This document shows, piece after piece, positions 6,372-14,289 of a stretch of DNA of 14,289 nt. The notes under the pieces are model-generated. The model searched no databases. It had not been told where the DNA came from and saw only the letters and a list, made by a program, of their open reading frames with translations. Every line of letters starts with the position of its first letter. The stretch's first letter is position 1. Both the position numbers and the translations under genes were made by a program. The stretch comes from Oscillospiraceae bacterium (GTDB taxonomy: Bacteria; Bacillota; Clostridia; Oscillospirales; CAG-272): the NCBI GenBank assembly GCA_015065205.1, contig SVQS01000030.1:1-14289 (forward strand), in the 5' to 3' direction.

Positions 6372-8513
6372 ATGGTTATAACGCGAAACTCGCCCATCAC
6401 CGTATTGAACGGTGTTGGCAAAACGCGGGCGGAATACTATGCAAAAATTGGCATTTTGACGCTCGGCGACCTTTTGTTGCACTATCCCAGAGCGTACGAA
6501 AATCGCGGAGACGTTGTTCTCTTAGCGGATGCGCGAGAGAATGGCAAAAGCTCAATGATACTTACGGTTGCGAGTGACGCCAAGGTTGTGAGATTGCGCT
6601 CGCATAAATCCTTTTTAAAGTTCCGCGCATTCGATGAAAGCGGAACGTGTGAAATTACGTATTTTAATCAGGATTATCTCAAATCGCAGTTCCGAGTAGG
6701 AACGGTCTTTCGATTTTTTGGAAAGGTTGAGAGGGTAGGAAAGAGATATACGATGTCCTCACCCGTGGCAGAGCCTTGGGCACCGTCGGCTAATCTGCCG
6801 TCCTTATGCGCCGTCTACCGCATGACCGAGGGCCTTAGCCCGAAGCAGATCGCAAAGGACGTTGCGGCGGCAATCGAGCTGCTTGCGGCAAACATCGAGG
6901 ACCCTTTGCCGCAGGACGTGTTGCAAAAACGCGGTCTTTGCACGCTTTCCTACGCTTTGCGTAACATTCACAATCCCGAATCGGCAGAGACGCTGATGAT
7001 CGCGCGCCGCCGATTGGTCTATGATGAATTTTTCTGCTTCTCGCTCGGCGCGGCAATGTCGCAACGCCGCGAGAAGTCAATGAACGCCCCCGCGTGCCCC
7101 AATGGGGACGTCTCTCGTTTGCTGGCAACGCTTCCGTATGAGCTGACAGGTGCGCAAAAGCGCACGATTGACGAAATTGCGCGCGATATGTCGGGCAACA
7201 CCCCGATGGGCAGAATTGTGGTTGGTGACGTTGGATGCGGCAAGACGGTTTGCGCCGCCGCCGCGATGTTGATTGCTACTCAAAACGGCAGACAAGCGGC
7301 TCTGATGGCTCCCACCGAAATTTTGGCACGACAGCACTATGCCGACCTCGCCCCCGTATTCGAGGGGATGGGGATCTCTTGCGCGCTCCTTGTAGGTGCG
7401 ACGACCGCGGCAGAAAAGAGACGTATCAAAGCGGCGCTTTCGAGCGAAGATGAAAGCAAACGGCTGCAGGTCGTTATCGGCACACACGCGCTCCTTTCCG
7501 ACGGCGTGGAATTTGCCGCACCCGGACTTGTCGTCACCGACGAACAGCACCGTTTTGGTGCTCGTCAGCGCGCACGTCTTGCCGAAAAGAACACAAACGC
7601 ACACCTATTGGTCATGAGTGCAACCCCCATTCCGCGCTCGCTTGCGCTGGTGCTTTATGGGGAGCTTGATATTTCTCGTATTGACGAAATGCCCGCGGGA
7701 AGACAAAGAGTGGATACCTTTGTGGTTGATGAGACCTACCGCGCGCGTCTGAACGCGTTCATTCAAAAACAAGTCGACGAGGGCGGACAGGTCTACGTTG
7801 TTTGTCCCGCAGTCGAAGAACAGGAAAAAGAACCCGAAGAGGTCACGCTTTCCGACCTTGACGAGATCTTCCTCGCGCGCGAGGAAAAGCCGCCTCTCAA
7901 AGCGGCTGTGGCGTTTGCCGAGGAGCTGCAAAAGGCACTTCCCGAGGTGCGTGTCGCCTTTTTGCACGGACGAATGAAAAGTAAAGAAAAGGATACCGTT
8001 ATGCAAGAATTCGCAGAGGGCAACATCCACGTGCTGGTCTCCACCACCGTTATTGAGGTTGGTGTCAATGTGCCCAATGCCGCACTGATGATTGTCGAAA
8101 ACGCTGAACGCTTCGGTCTTTCACAGCTGCATCAGCTGCGCGGACGTGTTGGACGTGGCGTGCGCAAATCCCATTGTATTCTTGTTATGGGCGGTGACGG
8201 AGCTGTCTCTCGCACTTCTCGTGAGCGTTTGGAAGTAATGCGCACTACCTACGATGGCTACCGCATAGCCGAGCAGGATCTCGCACAGCGCGGCCCCGGT
8301 GACTTTTTGGCAACCGCCGAGGGCGGTATGGTGCGACAGAGCGGCGGACTCTCCTTCCGTCTTGCCGATGCCGGCGAGGACATCTCGGTGCTCACCGAAG
8401 CCGCCGCCGATGCACGCGAATTGCTTTCAAATGACCCCGAGCTCTGCGAAAATCCGCTTCTGCGTGAGCATATCAAAGGGCTCTTTAGCATTGAGGCAGG
8501 ACTTATCAGTTGA
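6372..8513 (+). CDS. recG: ATP-dependent DNA helicase RecG
   Basis: A 713-residue superfamily-2 helicase that remodels stalled replication forks and branch-migrates Holliday junctions. The N-terminal part (to about 260) has the OB-fold wedge. Helicase motifs: Walker A GDVGCGKT (285-292), Walker B DEQH (390-393), SATPIPR (416-422), STTVIEVGVNVPNA, and QLRGRVGRG (about 588-596), then the RecG-type TRG-like segment AEQDLAQRGPGDFL. Length is normal for the family. ATG 6372 is set by the strong AAGGAGGTG 8 bases upstream; the upstream in-frame ATG at 6306 lies in the repeat-A hairpin and has no ribosome binding site. It appears monocistronic, with the unusual leader described above. Confidence 0.97.
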   Translation: MVITRNSPITVLNGVGKTRAEYYAKIGILTLGDLLLHYPRAYENRGDVVLLADARENGKSSMILTVASDAKVVRLRSHKSFLKFRAFDESGTCEITYFNQDYLKSQFRVGTVFRFFGKVERVGKRYTMSSPVAEPWAPSANLPSLCAVYRMTEGLSPKQIAKDVAAAIELLAANIEDPLPQDVLQKRGLCTLSYALRNIHNPESAETLMIARRRLVYDEFFCFSLGAAMSQRREKSMNAPACPNGDVSRLLATLPYELTGAQKRTIDEIARDMSGNTPMGRIVVGDVGCGKTVCAAAAMLIATQNGRQAALMAPTEILARQHYADLAPVFEGMGISCALLVGATTAAEKRRIKAALSSEDESKRLQVVIGTHALLSDGVEFAAPGLVVTDEQHRFGARQRARLAEKNTNAHLLVMSATPIPRSLALVLYGELDISRIDEMPAGRQRVDTFVVDETYRARLNAFIQKQVDEGGQVYVVCPAVEEQEKEPEEVTLSDLDEIFLAREEKPPLKAAVAFAEELQKALPEVRVAFLHGRMKSKEKDTVMQEFAEGNIHVLVSTTVIEVGVNVPNAALMIVENAERFGLSQLHQLRGRVGRGVRKSHCILVMGGDGAVSRTSRERLEVMRTTYDGYRIAEQDLAQRGPGDFLATAEGGMVRQSGGLSFRLADAGEDISVLTEAAADARELLSNDPELCENPLLREHIKGLFSIEAGLIS

Positions 8514-8547
8514 TTTTTATTTTATCAAAATGTTTGATATACCTTTG

Positions 8548-8712
8548 AAGGCCCTCCTCCGGGAGGAGGGAAGCTCCGCGCAAAGTCGCGGAGCAGGGAG
8601 GAGCCCGCGTGCACAAAAGACAACTGCTCGGTTTATGGAGAGTGCTACACATTAGTTGCGTAGGCTCCTTCCGGCTCGCGTTGCTCGCCACCTCCCTCCC
8701 GGAGGGAGGCTT
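8548..8712. mobile_element. MITE/REP-like element between recG and lacZ
   Basis: The ends are imperfect inverted repeats of about 22 bases: AAGGCCCTCCTCCGGGAGG on the left and AAGCCTCCCTCCGGGAGG on the right strand inward. Each end is itself a palindrome (8552-8570 and 8691-8709). Inside are GCTCCGCG/CGCGGAGC (8573-8594) and a GGAGCC/GGCTCC pair. There is no transposase and no clear target duplication. It looks like a non-autonomous element or REP pair; it may also act as a transcript end for recG. Confidence 0.5.
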
Positions 8713-8755
8713 AAGTAACATCCGCAAAAGAGATTTTTTATAAACCAAAACTTAT

Positions 8756-8777
8756 CCCCTTTTGGGGGAGAAAGGAT
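8756..8777 (+). promoter_or_regulatory. lacZ: Hairpin abutting the lacZ ribosome binding site
   Basis: CCCC-TTTT-GGGG (8756-8767) is followed at once by GAGAAAGGAT, the ribosome binding site. The 15 bases GGGGGAGAAAGGATA are identical to those upstream of pfkA (13749-13763). The hairpin may modulate access or protect the 5' end of the message. Confidence 0.45.
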
Positions 8778-8783
8778 AAAAAA

Positions 8784-11700
8784 ATGTTAGAATTCAATTA
8801 CCATCAATCACCCAAATATTTGCACATCGGTTGTGAGAGACCGCGTGCATATTTCATTCCTTATCAAAACGAGGCAGCGGCAAACACAACTAACCGCGCA
8901 AATTCCGAATACTTCTATTCTCTTTGCGGTGAGTGGAGCTTTCGCTATTATGATGCACTCTATAAGGTGCCCGATTTTTTGAATGCCGAATGGAAATTCG
9001 GTGAGGGTGACCGTCTGCCCGTGCCCATGAGCTGGCAATATGCCATCGGTCGCGGATATGACACGCCCCACTATATCAACGTCAATTATCCCATTCCCGT
9101 AGATCCCCCCTACGTGCCCGTCGATAACCCGTGCGGTCTTTATGAGCGCACCTTCGAGGTCGACCAAGAAGCACTTGCAAGCAAGAAAATCTATATGGTG
9201 TTTGAGGGAGTGGATTCCTGCTTCTATCTCTACATCAACGGCAAATTTGCGGCATATAGCCAAGTGTCGCACATGACAACAGAGGTTGCCGTCAACGACT
9301 TCCTTGTGGCGGGAGAGAACCGCGTGCAAATTCTCGTGCTCAAATGGTGCGACGGTACCTACCTTGAGGACCAAGACAAAATTCGCTCTTCGGGAATCAT
9401 CCGCGAGGTCTATCTGCTCTCACGTGATGCCGTTCACATCGAAGATATTTACACACGTTCTGCGTTAAATGATGATTTTAGCCATGCGACCGTTACCGCG
9501 GAGATGACTTTGAACGGCAAGAGCGACGTTTCTTACCGCTTAGTTTCCCCCGCGGGAGTGGAAGTTGCAAGAGGCACAAAAACGGTTGACGGAACAGCCG
9601 ATTTTTCCATTCAAATAGAAAACCCCGTTCTTTGGAGCGATGAAGAGCCCAATCTTTACGTGCTCTATTTGCAATGCGGCAACGAGGTTATCCGTCAAGA
9701 AATCGGCATTCGCCGCTTTGAGATTAAAGGAAAAGTATTGTACGTCAACGGCAAAAAGGTCAAGGGTAGGGGTGTCAACCGCCACGATAGCCATCCGCAG
9801 CTCGGCAGTGCCACCCCCGTGGAGCATATGCTGCGCGACCTTTACATCCTCAAGGCACACAACGTCAATATGATCAGAACAAGTCACTACCCCAACGACC
9901 CGCGCTTCCTTGAGCTTTGCGACCGCCTCGGCTTCTTTGTTTGCGACGAGGCAGACCTTGAAACACACGGCTTTTGTATGTTTGGCAAGTGGGATGCGCT
10001 GACTGAAAACGACGAATGGCGTGATGCTTACATTGATCGCGCAGAGCGCATGATGGAGCGCGACAAAAACCACGCGTGCGTGCTGTTTTGGTCGGTAGGA
10101 AACGAGAGCGGTGTGGGCAAAAACCACGTCCTTATGGCGGACTATTTCCACAACCGTATGCCCGGTTGCTTTGTGCACAGCGAGGATCTTTCCCGCCGCA
10201 AGATGGACCTCTACAAGAAAGCTTCTCACGAAGAACGCGCGAAGATGCGCATCACGGCAGATTACGTCGATATTGATAGCCGTATGTATCCCTCTTTGTG
10301 GGAGATGAAGCATTATTATTTTGAAAATCCCCAAATGGAGAAGCCCTTCTTCCTTTGTGAATATTCCCACGCAATGGGCAACGGCCCCGGAGACCTTGAG
10401 GACTACTGGCAGTTGATGATGGCAAACGATGCTTTCTTTGGCGGCTGTGTTTGGGAATTTCTCGACCACTCCGTGGATATTGGAAAGCCCGGTGCACCCA
10501 AGTATATCTACGGCGGCGACAAGGGCAATTATCCCCACGACGGCAACTTCTGTGTTGACGGTCTTGTATATCCCGACCGTCGTCCGCACACGGGAATGCT
10601 GGAGCTCAAGCAGGTGCTCCGTCCTTGTCGCGCCGAAAAATTCGACCAAGAAAAGGCAAGCATCACCCTTAAAAATCAACGTTATTTTACCACGCTTTCC
10701 GACCTCGACCTTGTGTGGAATATTGAGCGCAACGGACGCATTATCCGTCAAGGGCGCATCACAGGGCTGAATATCGCTCCTCGTCACCGCCGCACCTACA
10801 AGCTCGATTTAGGTGACCTTTCCGCGCTTGACGGCTTCTGTTATCTCAATCTTTCTTACCGTCAAAACACCGCAACCCCTTGGGCGGAAATGGGATATGA
10901 GGTAGGATTTGAGCAATTCGAGCTCGATACGCCTGCCGCACCCGTTTTGCAAAAAGCGATCGCTCCAGCAACCTTCTCGGTCAGCGAGACGACAAATGAA
11001 ATTGTGGTAATCGATGGCGAAAACGTTTACACGGTAGACCGTCCGCACGGTCTTATCAAGTCCATTAAGGGCAAGGGAAAAGAGATGCTCACTGCATCCA
11101 TCACTCCCACCATTTGGCGCGCTCCCACCGATAACGACCGCAACATCAAGCACCAATGGGTCAACCAATATTACAACAACATGCGCCTGCACTGTCGCGA
11201 ATGCGCGGTGGAAGAAAACACCGAAAGCGTCATCACGGTAGCGACCACGCTCGTTATGGGTGCGCCTGCGCGCGAACCGTTCATCTTGATGGATGTCAAG
11301 TATATCTTTGCGCGTGGCGAGGGTGTTAAGGTCGATATGGACGTTCGCGTTACCAAAGAGAACGCATTCCTGCCTCGCTTTGGCGTAAAGTTCAAAATGC
11401 CTGCCGATTGCGAAGAGCTCGCTTACTTCGGCAGAGGACCTGTTGAGTCCTATATCGATAAAAAGCACGCCTCTCGCGTGGGATGCTACAAGACTACCGT
11501 CACCGAGCATTTTGAGCACTACGTTCGTCCGCAAGAGAATATGGCGCACATCGAAACACGCTGGATGCAGGTTGCCAATGCCGCAGGGCAGGGACTCCTT
11601 GCCACCAACACCGAGGAGTGCAAGAGCTTTAGCTTCAACTGCTCGCACTTCACCGCGCGTCAGCTCACCGCCACGGCTCACGATTACGAGCTCAAGCCTC

Positions 11701-11873
11701 TTGACGAGACCGTCGTTCACATCGACTACCGCCACAGCGGCATTGGTTCCAACTCCTGCGGCCCCGAGCTCCTTCCCAAGTGGCGATTGAACGACCAAGC
11801 CTTCCGCTTCTCCTTCCGCCTATTGCCCGTACTCACAAACAATGATTGTCCTTTTGAGAAGATAGTTAAATAA
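8784..11873 (+). CDS. lacZ: Beta-galactosidase, LacZ-type glycoside hydrolase family 2
   Basis: A 1029-residue enzyme, close to the E. coli LacZ length, that hydrolyses terminal beta-galactosides such as lactose. Domains in order: galactose-binding jelly roll (about 40-215), Ig-like GH2 domain (about 220-320), TIM barrel (about 325-620) and the C-terminal small-chain domain (about 740-1020, with PHGLIKSIKGKGKEML and PTIWRAPTDNDR). Catalytic residues are visible: acid/base E441 in VGNESG and nucleophile E526 in LCEYSHAMGN. GVNRHDSHP and RTSHYPNDPRF are further LacZ landmarks. No signal peptide, so cytoplasmic. ATG 8784 follows AAAGGA with a 7-base gap. No sugar transporter, repressor or other sugar gene is next to it, so substrate beyond galactosides is open. 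Confidence 0.95.
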   Translation: MLEFNYHQSPKYLHIGCERPRAYFIPYQNEAAANTTNRANSEYFYSLCGEWSFRYYDALYKVPDFLNAEWKFGEGDRLPVPMSWQYAIGRGYDTPHYINVNYPIPVDPPYVPVDNPCGLYERTFEVDQEALASKKIYMVFEGVDSCFYLYINGKFAAYSQVSHMTTEVAVNDFLVAGENRVQILVLKWCDGTYLEDQDKIRSSGIIREVYLLSRDAVHIEDIYTRSALNDDFSHATVTAEMTLNGKSDVSYRLVSPAGVEVARGTKTVDGTADFSIQIENPVLWSDEEPNLYVLYLQCGNEVIRQEIGIRRFEIKGKVLYVNGKKVKGRGVNRHDSHPQLGSATPVEHMLRDLYILKAHNVNMIRTSHYPNDPRFLELCDRLGFFVCDEADLETHGFCMFGKWDALTENDEWRDAYIDRAERMMERDKNHACVLFWSVGNESGVGKNHVLMADYFHNRMPGCFVHSEDLSRRKMDLYKKASHEERAKMRITADYVDIDSRMYPSLWEMKHYYFENPQMEKPFFLCEYSHAMGNGPGDLEDYWQLMMANDAFFGGCVWEFLDHSVDIGKPGAPKYIYGGDKGNYPHDGNFCVDGLVYPDRRPHTGMLELKQVLRPCRAEKFDQEKASITLKNQRYFTTLSDLDLVWNIERNGRIIRQGRITGLNIAPRHRRTYKLDLGDLSALDGFCYLNLSYRQNTATPWAEMGYEVGFEQFELDTPAAPVLQKAIAPATFSVSETTNEIVVIDGENVYTVDRPHGLIKSIKGKGKEMLTASITPTIWRAPTDNDRNIKHQWVNQYYNNMRLHCRECAVEENTESVITVATTLVMGAPAREPFILMDVKYIFARGEGVKVDMDVRVTKENAFLPRFGVKFKMPADCEELAYFGRGPVESYIDKKHASRVGCYKTTVTEHFEHYVRPQENMAHIETRWMQVANAAGQGLLATNTEECKSFSFNCSHFTARQLTATAHDYELKPLDETVVHIDYRHSGIGSNSCGPELLPKWRLNDQAFRFSFRLLPVLTNNDCPFEKIVK

Positions 11874-11880
11874 GAATTTA

Positions 11881-12055
11881 TGTGGGGGAACTTCTTTCGA
11901 GAAGTTCCCCCACGCCCCCTCAAGAACTTGCTGACAAGGGTTTATCAAAACAAATCCGCAATGCACCAACAGACAGTCGGCGCGAGGTGAAACCTCGCTT
12001 TTGCTGTCGCAAGCGGCTGGGCACCACCAAGACCCCATCCGCTAAGAGAGTTGAT
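11881..12055 (-). ncRNA. Structured dispersed element, copy B
   Basis: This is the inverted homolog of the element at 6173-6348. On the minus strand S1 is AGCGG-a-TGGG / CCCA-g-CCGCT (12043-12034 with 12021-12012) and S2 is GCGAGG/CCTCGC (11998-11993 with 11987-11982). The terminal hairpin uses GTGGGGGAACTTCT (11882-11895) and its partner at 11900-11913 with a TTCG loop. Loop GTCTTGGTGGTG differs from copy A only by C/T changes. No strong minus-strand promoter precedes it; it lies 7 bases past the lacZ stop and is antisense to any lacZ read-through. Confidence 0.4.
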
Positions 12056-12071
12056 AGTATATAATTTTTGA

Positions 12072-12103
12072 ACAGTAGGGCGGGGGCTTGCTCCCGCCGC
12101 TGT
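12072..12103 (+). terminator. GC-rich hairpin with T-run
   Basis: ACAG...GGCGGG (12079-12084) pairs with CCCGCC (12093-12098)...CTGT and is followed by TTTTTG. It could terminate lacZ read-through, about 200 bases past the stop; it also has the look of a Clostridia REP element. Confidence 0.5.
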
Positions 12104-12139
12104 TTTTGTAGGAGACGACTTCCCGAGCGTCCCGCAAAA
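12103..12139. repeat. Imperfect hairpin TTTTTG-TAGG-A-GACG / CGTC-CC-GCAAAAA
   Basis: Arms at about 12103-12117 and 12128-12139 pair with a few mismatches. It directly follows the previous hairpin, suggesting a composite repeat. Confidence 0.3.
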
Positions 12140-12163
12140 ACAAACGCATATCGCAAACAAAAG

Positions 12164-12187
12164 ACGGGCGATTCGTGAATCGCCCGT
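12164..12187. terminator. Terminator-like hairpin
   Basis: ACGGGCGATTC pairs with GAATCGCCCGT, flanked by AAAAG on the left and TTTTTG on the right. On plus it is a good intrinsic terminator; on minus it lies 9 bases past the stop of the possible remnant frame at 12196. Confidence 0.7.
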
Positions 12188-12195
12188 TTTTGCTG

Positions 12196-12357
12196 TTAAT
12201 TGTTTTCAATAAAATCGCGCATACGCTTTGCAAAATTCTTTTTGTTATACATCAAAATGAAATCTGCGTTTTTTGCCAACTCTTTTTCTTCGGGGGAACG
12301 CTTTTTTCTTAAAAAAGGTTCCCCCGTAATCCATTCACAAACTATCCCAAGAGCGAA
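12196..12357 (-). pseudogene. Possible gene remnant (open frame without a start)
   Basis: A 53-residue open frame on the minus strand, overlapping the 3' end of rodA by 16 bases in another frame. It ends in KKNFAKRMRDFIENN and a TAA placed just before a terminator, which is gene-like. However it has no ATG, GTG or TTG near its beginning; the first usable codons are an internal TTG and ATG that would leave 27 or fewer residues. The middle (TGEPFLRKKRSP) is encoded by the hairpin at 12291-12326, so a repeat seems to have inserted in or formed part of the frame. It may be the C-terminal end of a lost gene, or chance. Confidence 0.25.
12291..12326. repeat. GGGGGAAC hairpin downstream of rodA
   Basis: CGGGGGAAC (12291-12299) pairs with GTTCCCCCG (12318-12326), extended by CTTTTTT/AAAAAAG with one bulged G. 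It shares the GGGGGAAC arms with the terminal hairpins of elements A and B. It lies 15 bases past the rodA stop on minus but lacks a following T-run. Confidence 0.55.
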
Positions 12358-13526
12358 CTATCAATATCAAACGTATCCCCCTTGTGAGCCACGCGGACGG
12401 CGTGGGAATGGGCATAGACGTTATGTAAGAGCCCCATCATCATAAAGACGGCAAGCATCGAGGAGCCGCCACAAGAGAGGAAGGGGAGCGTGATGCCGAT
12501 AACGGGCAGCATACCGAGGCACATTCCAAGGTTGAGTAGAATCTGCACGGCGAGCACGCTTCCAACGCCAACGCAAATGAGTCCACCGTAATCGGAGTGG
12601 CTGGCAAATCGCGCGAGCATAAAGATGCGAACCACCATCACAATGAGGATGGCAACCACCAAAAATCCGCCAAGAAAGCCGAATTTTTCACAAATGGTAG
12701 CAAAAATAAAGTCGGTATGCGAAGCCGCGAGAATTTCATAGTGTTCTCCGCCAAGCACGCCCTTGCCAACAAGCCCGCCGGCGGCGATGGCTTGCTTGCT
12801 GAGTAGCGGTTGCCAACTGTATTTGGAGTCGGGGTAAGCGTCGGGATTAAAGCCCACGATGATGCGTTGTTGCTGATAGGTGGCAAGCATATCCCAAAGG
12901 AAAGGGGATAGCAGCACTACGACCACTGCCACACCCGCAAAATAGAGGGGATGGAGACCTGCGCAAAAGAGCATCAGGGCAATCATTGCAAGATAAACAA
13001 GGGCTACACCCAAGTCGCCCGAGGCGAGAATGGGGCCTACTACAAGCAGCGCGTGTCCTGCCAACAGGAGCACGTTCTTGGGTTTGTTGATTTCGCGGCG
13101 AACCGCGAACAGGTGTCGCGAAAAGGTGCAAATAAAGGTGAATTTGACAAACTCCGAGGGCTGGATCATCAGTCCCGTTCCGGGAATTTTGAGCCAGCTT
13201 TTGTTCGAGGTCTCCATGTTTTCGCCCGAACTACCGAGCACGAGCGTCAGAACGAGGAGCGCGACCGACCCGATGAGCATATAGAGCCACAATTTATCTA
13301 CAATAACGCGAAAATCAAAGAACGCTACGGCGACGGTAACAAAAATGCCAAGCACAAAAATGAACACCTGCATGCGCAATTTTGACATACCAAAGTTGTC
13401 GACCGCGCCCCAAACGGTAACAATGCTGATAATGGAAAGAAGCGTGGCACACGCAAACAAAATGGGGTCAATATTCAACACAGCTTCTTTGATTACAGCC
13501 TTTATTTTGTTCCAATTAATAGCCAT
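12342..13526 (-). CDS. rodA: Peptidoglycan glycosyltransferase RodA (SEDS family)
   Basis: A 394-residue polytopic membrane protein that polymerises glycan strands from lipid II during side-wall elongation, working with a class B penicillin-binding protein. SEDS landmarks: PSEFVKF (from 123), GDLGVAL, the conserved HTDFIFA with the likely catalytic Asp272, and the C-terminal signature GITLPFLSCGGSSM (from 344). WQPLLSKQAIAAGGLVGKG followed by SHTDF favours RodA over FtsW. ATG 13526 has AGGAGA upstream. A longer in-frame ATG at 13568 overlaps the -10 of the promoter and lies before the transcription start, so it is excluded. It stands alone, with no PBP2 or mreBCD genes in view. Confidence 0.93.
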   Translation of the reverse strand: MAINWNKIKAVIKEAVLNIDPILFACATLLSIISIVTVWGAVDNFGMSKLRMQVFIFVLGIFVTVAVAFFDFRVIVDKLWLYMLIGSVALLVLTLVLGSSGENMETSNKSWLKIPGTGLMIQPSEFVKFTFICTFSRHLFAVRREINKPKNVLLLAGHALLVVGPILASGDLGVALVYLAMIALMLFCAGLHPLYFAGVAVVVVLLSPFLWDMLATYQQQRIIVGFNPDAYPDSKYSWQPLLSKQAIAAGGLVGKGVLGGEHYEILAASHTDFIFATICEKFGFLGGFLVVAILIVMVVRIFMLARFASHSDYGGLICVGVGSVLAVQILLNLGMCLGMLPVIGITLPFLSCGGSSMLAVFMMMGLLHNVYAHSHAVRVAHKGDTFDIDSSLLG

Positions 13527-13566
13527 AGCCTCTCCTTTCCGCGCGAGCGCATAATTTTCTATTTTC

Positions 13567-13595
13567 ATTATACCTTAATTCGCATTTTCTGTCAA
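13567..13595 (-). promoter_or_regulatory. Consensus sigma-A promoter of rodA
   Basis: On minus, TTGACA (13595-13590), a 17-base spacer and TATAAT (13572-13567). Start near 13560 leaves a short leader of about 35 bases to ATG 13526. Confidence 0.85.
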
Positions 13596-13678
13596 GGCTT
13601 TTTGTAAAACGAAGACCAAGACCACATCATTAAACGACAAAAAAATAGCAAATCCTGCCAAAAATTTCGCATAACGTC

Positions 13679-13707
13679 TTGATTTTTCGCGAATAATATA
13701 TTACAAT
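13679..13707 (+). promoter_or_regulatory. Sigma-A promoter of pfkA
   Basis: TTGATT (13679-13684), a 17-base spacer and TACAAT (13702-13707). Slightly off consensus; start near 13714, leaving about 54 bases of leader. Confidence 0.65.
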
Positions 13708-13739
13708 ATAGGTAATTTCGATTTTTCACTTCTTCAGTT

Positions 13740-13761
13740 CCCCCATCAGGGGGAGAAAGGA
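13740..13761 (+). promoter_or_regulatory. pfkA: Hairpin abutting the pfkA ribosome binding site
   Basis: CCCCC-ATCA-GGGGG (13740-13753) runs straight into AGAAAGGA, the ribosome binding site, 6 bases before the start. Same design and same 15-base 3' part as the lacZ leader. Confidence 0.5.
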
Positions 13762-13767
13762 TATCTT

Positions 13768-14289
13768 ATGGCATTTAAAAAAATTGGCGTTCTTACTTCG
13801 GGCGGTGATGCTCCGGGTATGAACGCGTGCGTAAAAGCGGTCTTTAACCGCGCAACCGAAATGGGCATCGAGGTCGTTGGCATTATGGGCGGCTATGCAG
13901 GTCTCATCAACGGCGACATCGTACCCATGACGCGTCAAATGCTCAACAACGCAATGACAGTTGGTGGCACGCGTTTGTATTCCAGCCGTTGCCCCGAATT
14001 CAAAACCGAAGAGGGTATGCAGGCGGCTATCGCGACCTGTAAAAGAGAGGGCATCGAGGCGCTTATCTGCATCGGCGGCGACGGAACCTTCCGCGGAGCG
14101 ACCGATATAACCAAGCGCGGCATTCCTTCCATCGGCATTCCCGGCACGATCGACAACGACATTACCGCAACCGACTACACCATTGGTCTTGATACTTCCA
14201 CAAACACCACCCTGCGTATGATCGACAACCTCAAGGATACCTGCGAATCTCACGCACGTCTCAACGTTGTTGAGGTTATGGGCCGCGAT
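13768..14289 (+). CDS. pfkA: 6-phosphofructokinase, N-terminal part
   Basis: The first 174 codons, cut by the window edge; the full family length is about 320. The enzyme phosphorylates fructose 6-phosphate in the committed step of glycolysis. SGGDAPGMN is the nucleotide-binding start, CIGGDGTFRGA contains the GGDG form expected for ATP-dependent rather than pyrophosphate-dependent enzymes, and GIPGTIDND carries the catalytic Asp, followed by TDYTIGLDT. ATG 13768 follows AAAGGA with a 6-base gap. Whether pyruvate kinase follows, as is common in Bacillota, cannot be seen. Confidence 0.96.
   Translation, partial: MAFKKIGVLTSGGDAPGMNACVKAVFNRATEMGIEVVGIMGGYAGLINGDIVPMTRQMLNNAMTVGGTRLYSSRCPEFKTEEGMQAAIATCKREGIEALICIGGDGTFRGATDITKRGIPSIGIPGTIDNDITATDYTIGLDTSTNTTLRMIDNLKDTCESHARLNVVEVMGRD

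Noticed and set aside
9540..10787. A 415-codon minus-strand frame inside lacZ
   Set aside because: It is the shadow of an intact LacZ frame with all catalytic motifs.
13527..13568. Longer N-terminus for rodA from ATG 13568
   Set aside because: That ATG overlaps the -10 hexamer and precedes the expected transcription start.
1..14289. CRISPR arrays, tRNA or rRNA genes, phage or toxin-antitoxin modules
   Set aside because: No regularly spaced direct repeats, no T-loop or anticodon arms, and no such protein families were found; the XRE gene lacks a toxin partner.

Overview
The window reads as a piece of a mid-GC, low-redundancy chromosome from the class Clostridia (Bacillota), probably an uncultured gut-type lineage. 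The support is strong AGGAGG-type ribosome binding sites, canonical sigma-A promoters with an exact 17-base spacer, many GC-rich hairpin repeats between genes, and the gene families present (Fur with a 10-TM metal exporter, XRE regulator, InlB/GLUG surface protein, DUF378, RecG, LacZ-type GH2, RodA, PfkA). This placement is inference from content; no rRNA or other taxonomic marker lies in the window.

Layout from left to right. 1-997: the 3' end of a Fur-family regulator, overlapping a heavy-metal/manganese exporter-like permease. 1010-1165: a run of hairpins. 1232-2419 (-): an orphan two-TM membrane protein with a PEGA-like domain, bracketed by its own promoter and terminator. 2621-2836 (-) and 2952-5675 (+): a divergent XRE repressor and a large membrane-anchored surface protein, with two near-identical palindromes in the shared promoter. 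5748-5966 (-): a DUF378 protein. 5967-6371: a long leader region with a consensus promoter and a structured element (copy A), ending at the recG ribosome binding site. 6372-8513: recG. 8548-8712: a MITE/REP-like element. 8784-11873: a full-length LacZ-type beta-galactosidase. 11874-12341: a gene-poor stretch holding a second, inverted copy (B) of the structured element, further hairpins and a possible gene remnant. 12342-13526 (-): rodA. 13768-end: the first 174 codons of pfkA.

Most genes are single transcription units with housekeeping roles (DNA repair, cell-wall elongation, glycolysis, galactoside hydrolysis); there is no single pathway. The most interesting signal is the pair of divergent repeats A (6173-6348, + strand) and B (11881-12055, - strand). 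They align over about 175 bases and differ by paired, compensatory substitutions in two stems. That suggests a selected RNA (or single-stranded DNA) structure rather than a decayed repeat. Copy A sits directly behind a consensus promoter in the recG leader. The second point of interest is the XRE/surface-protein switch, where one palindrome lies inside the spacer of a perfect TTGACA-17-TATAAT promoter. All function calls come from reading motifs by eye; no database search was run.
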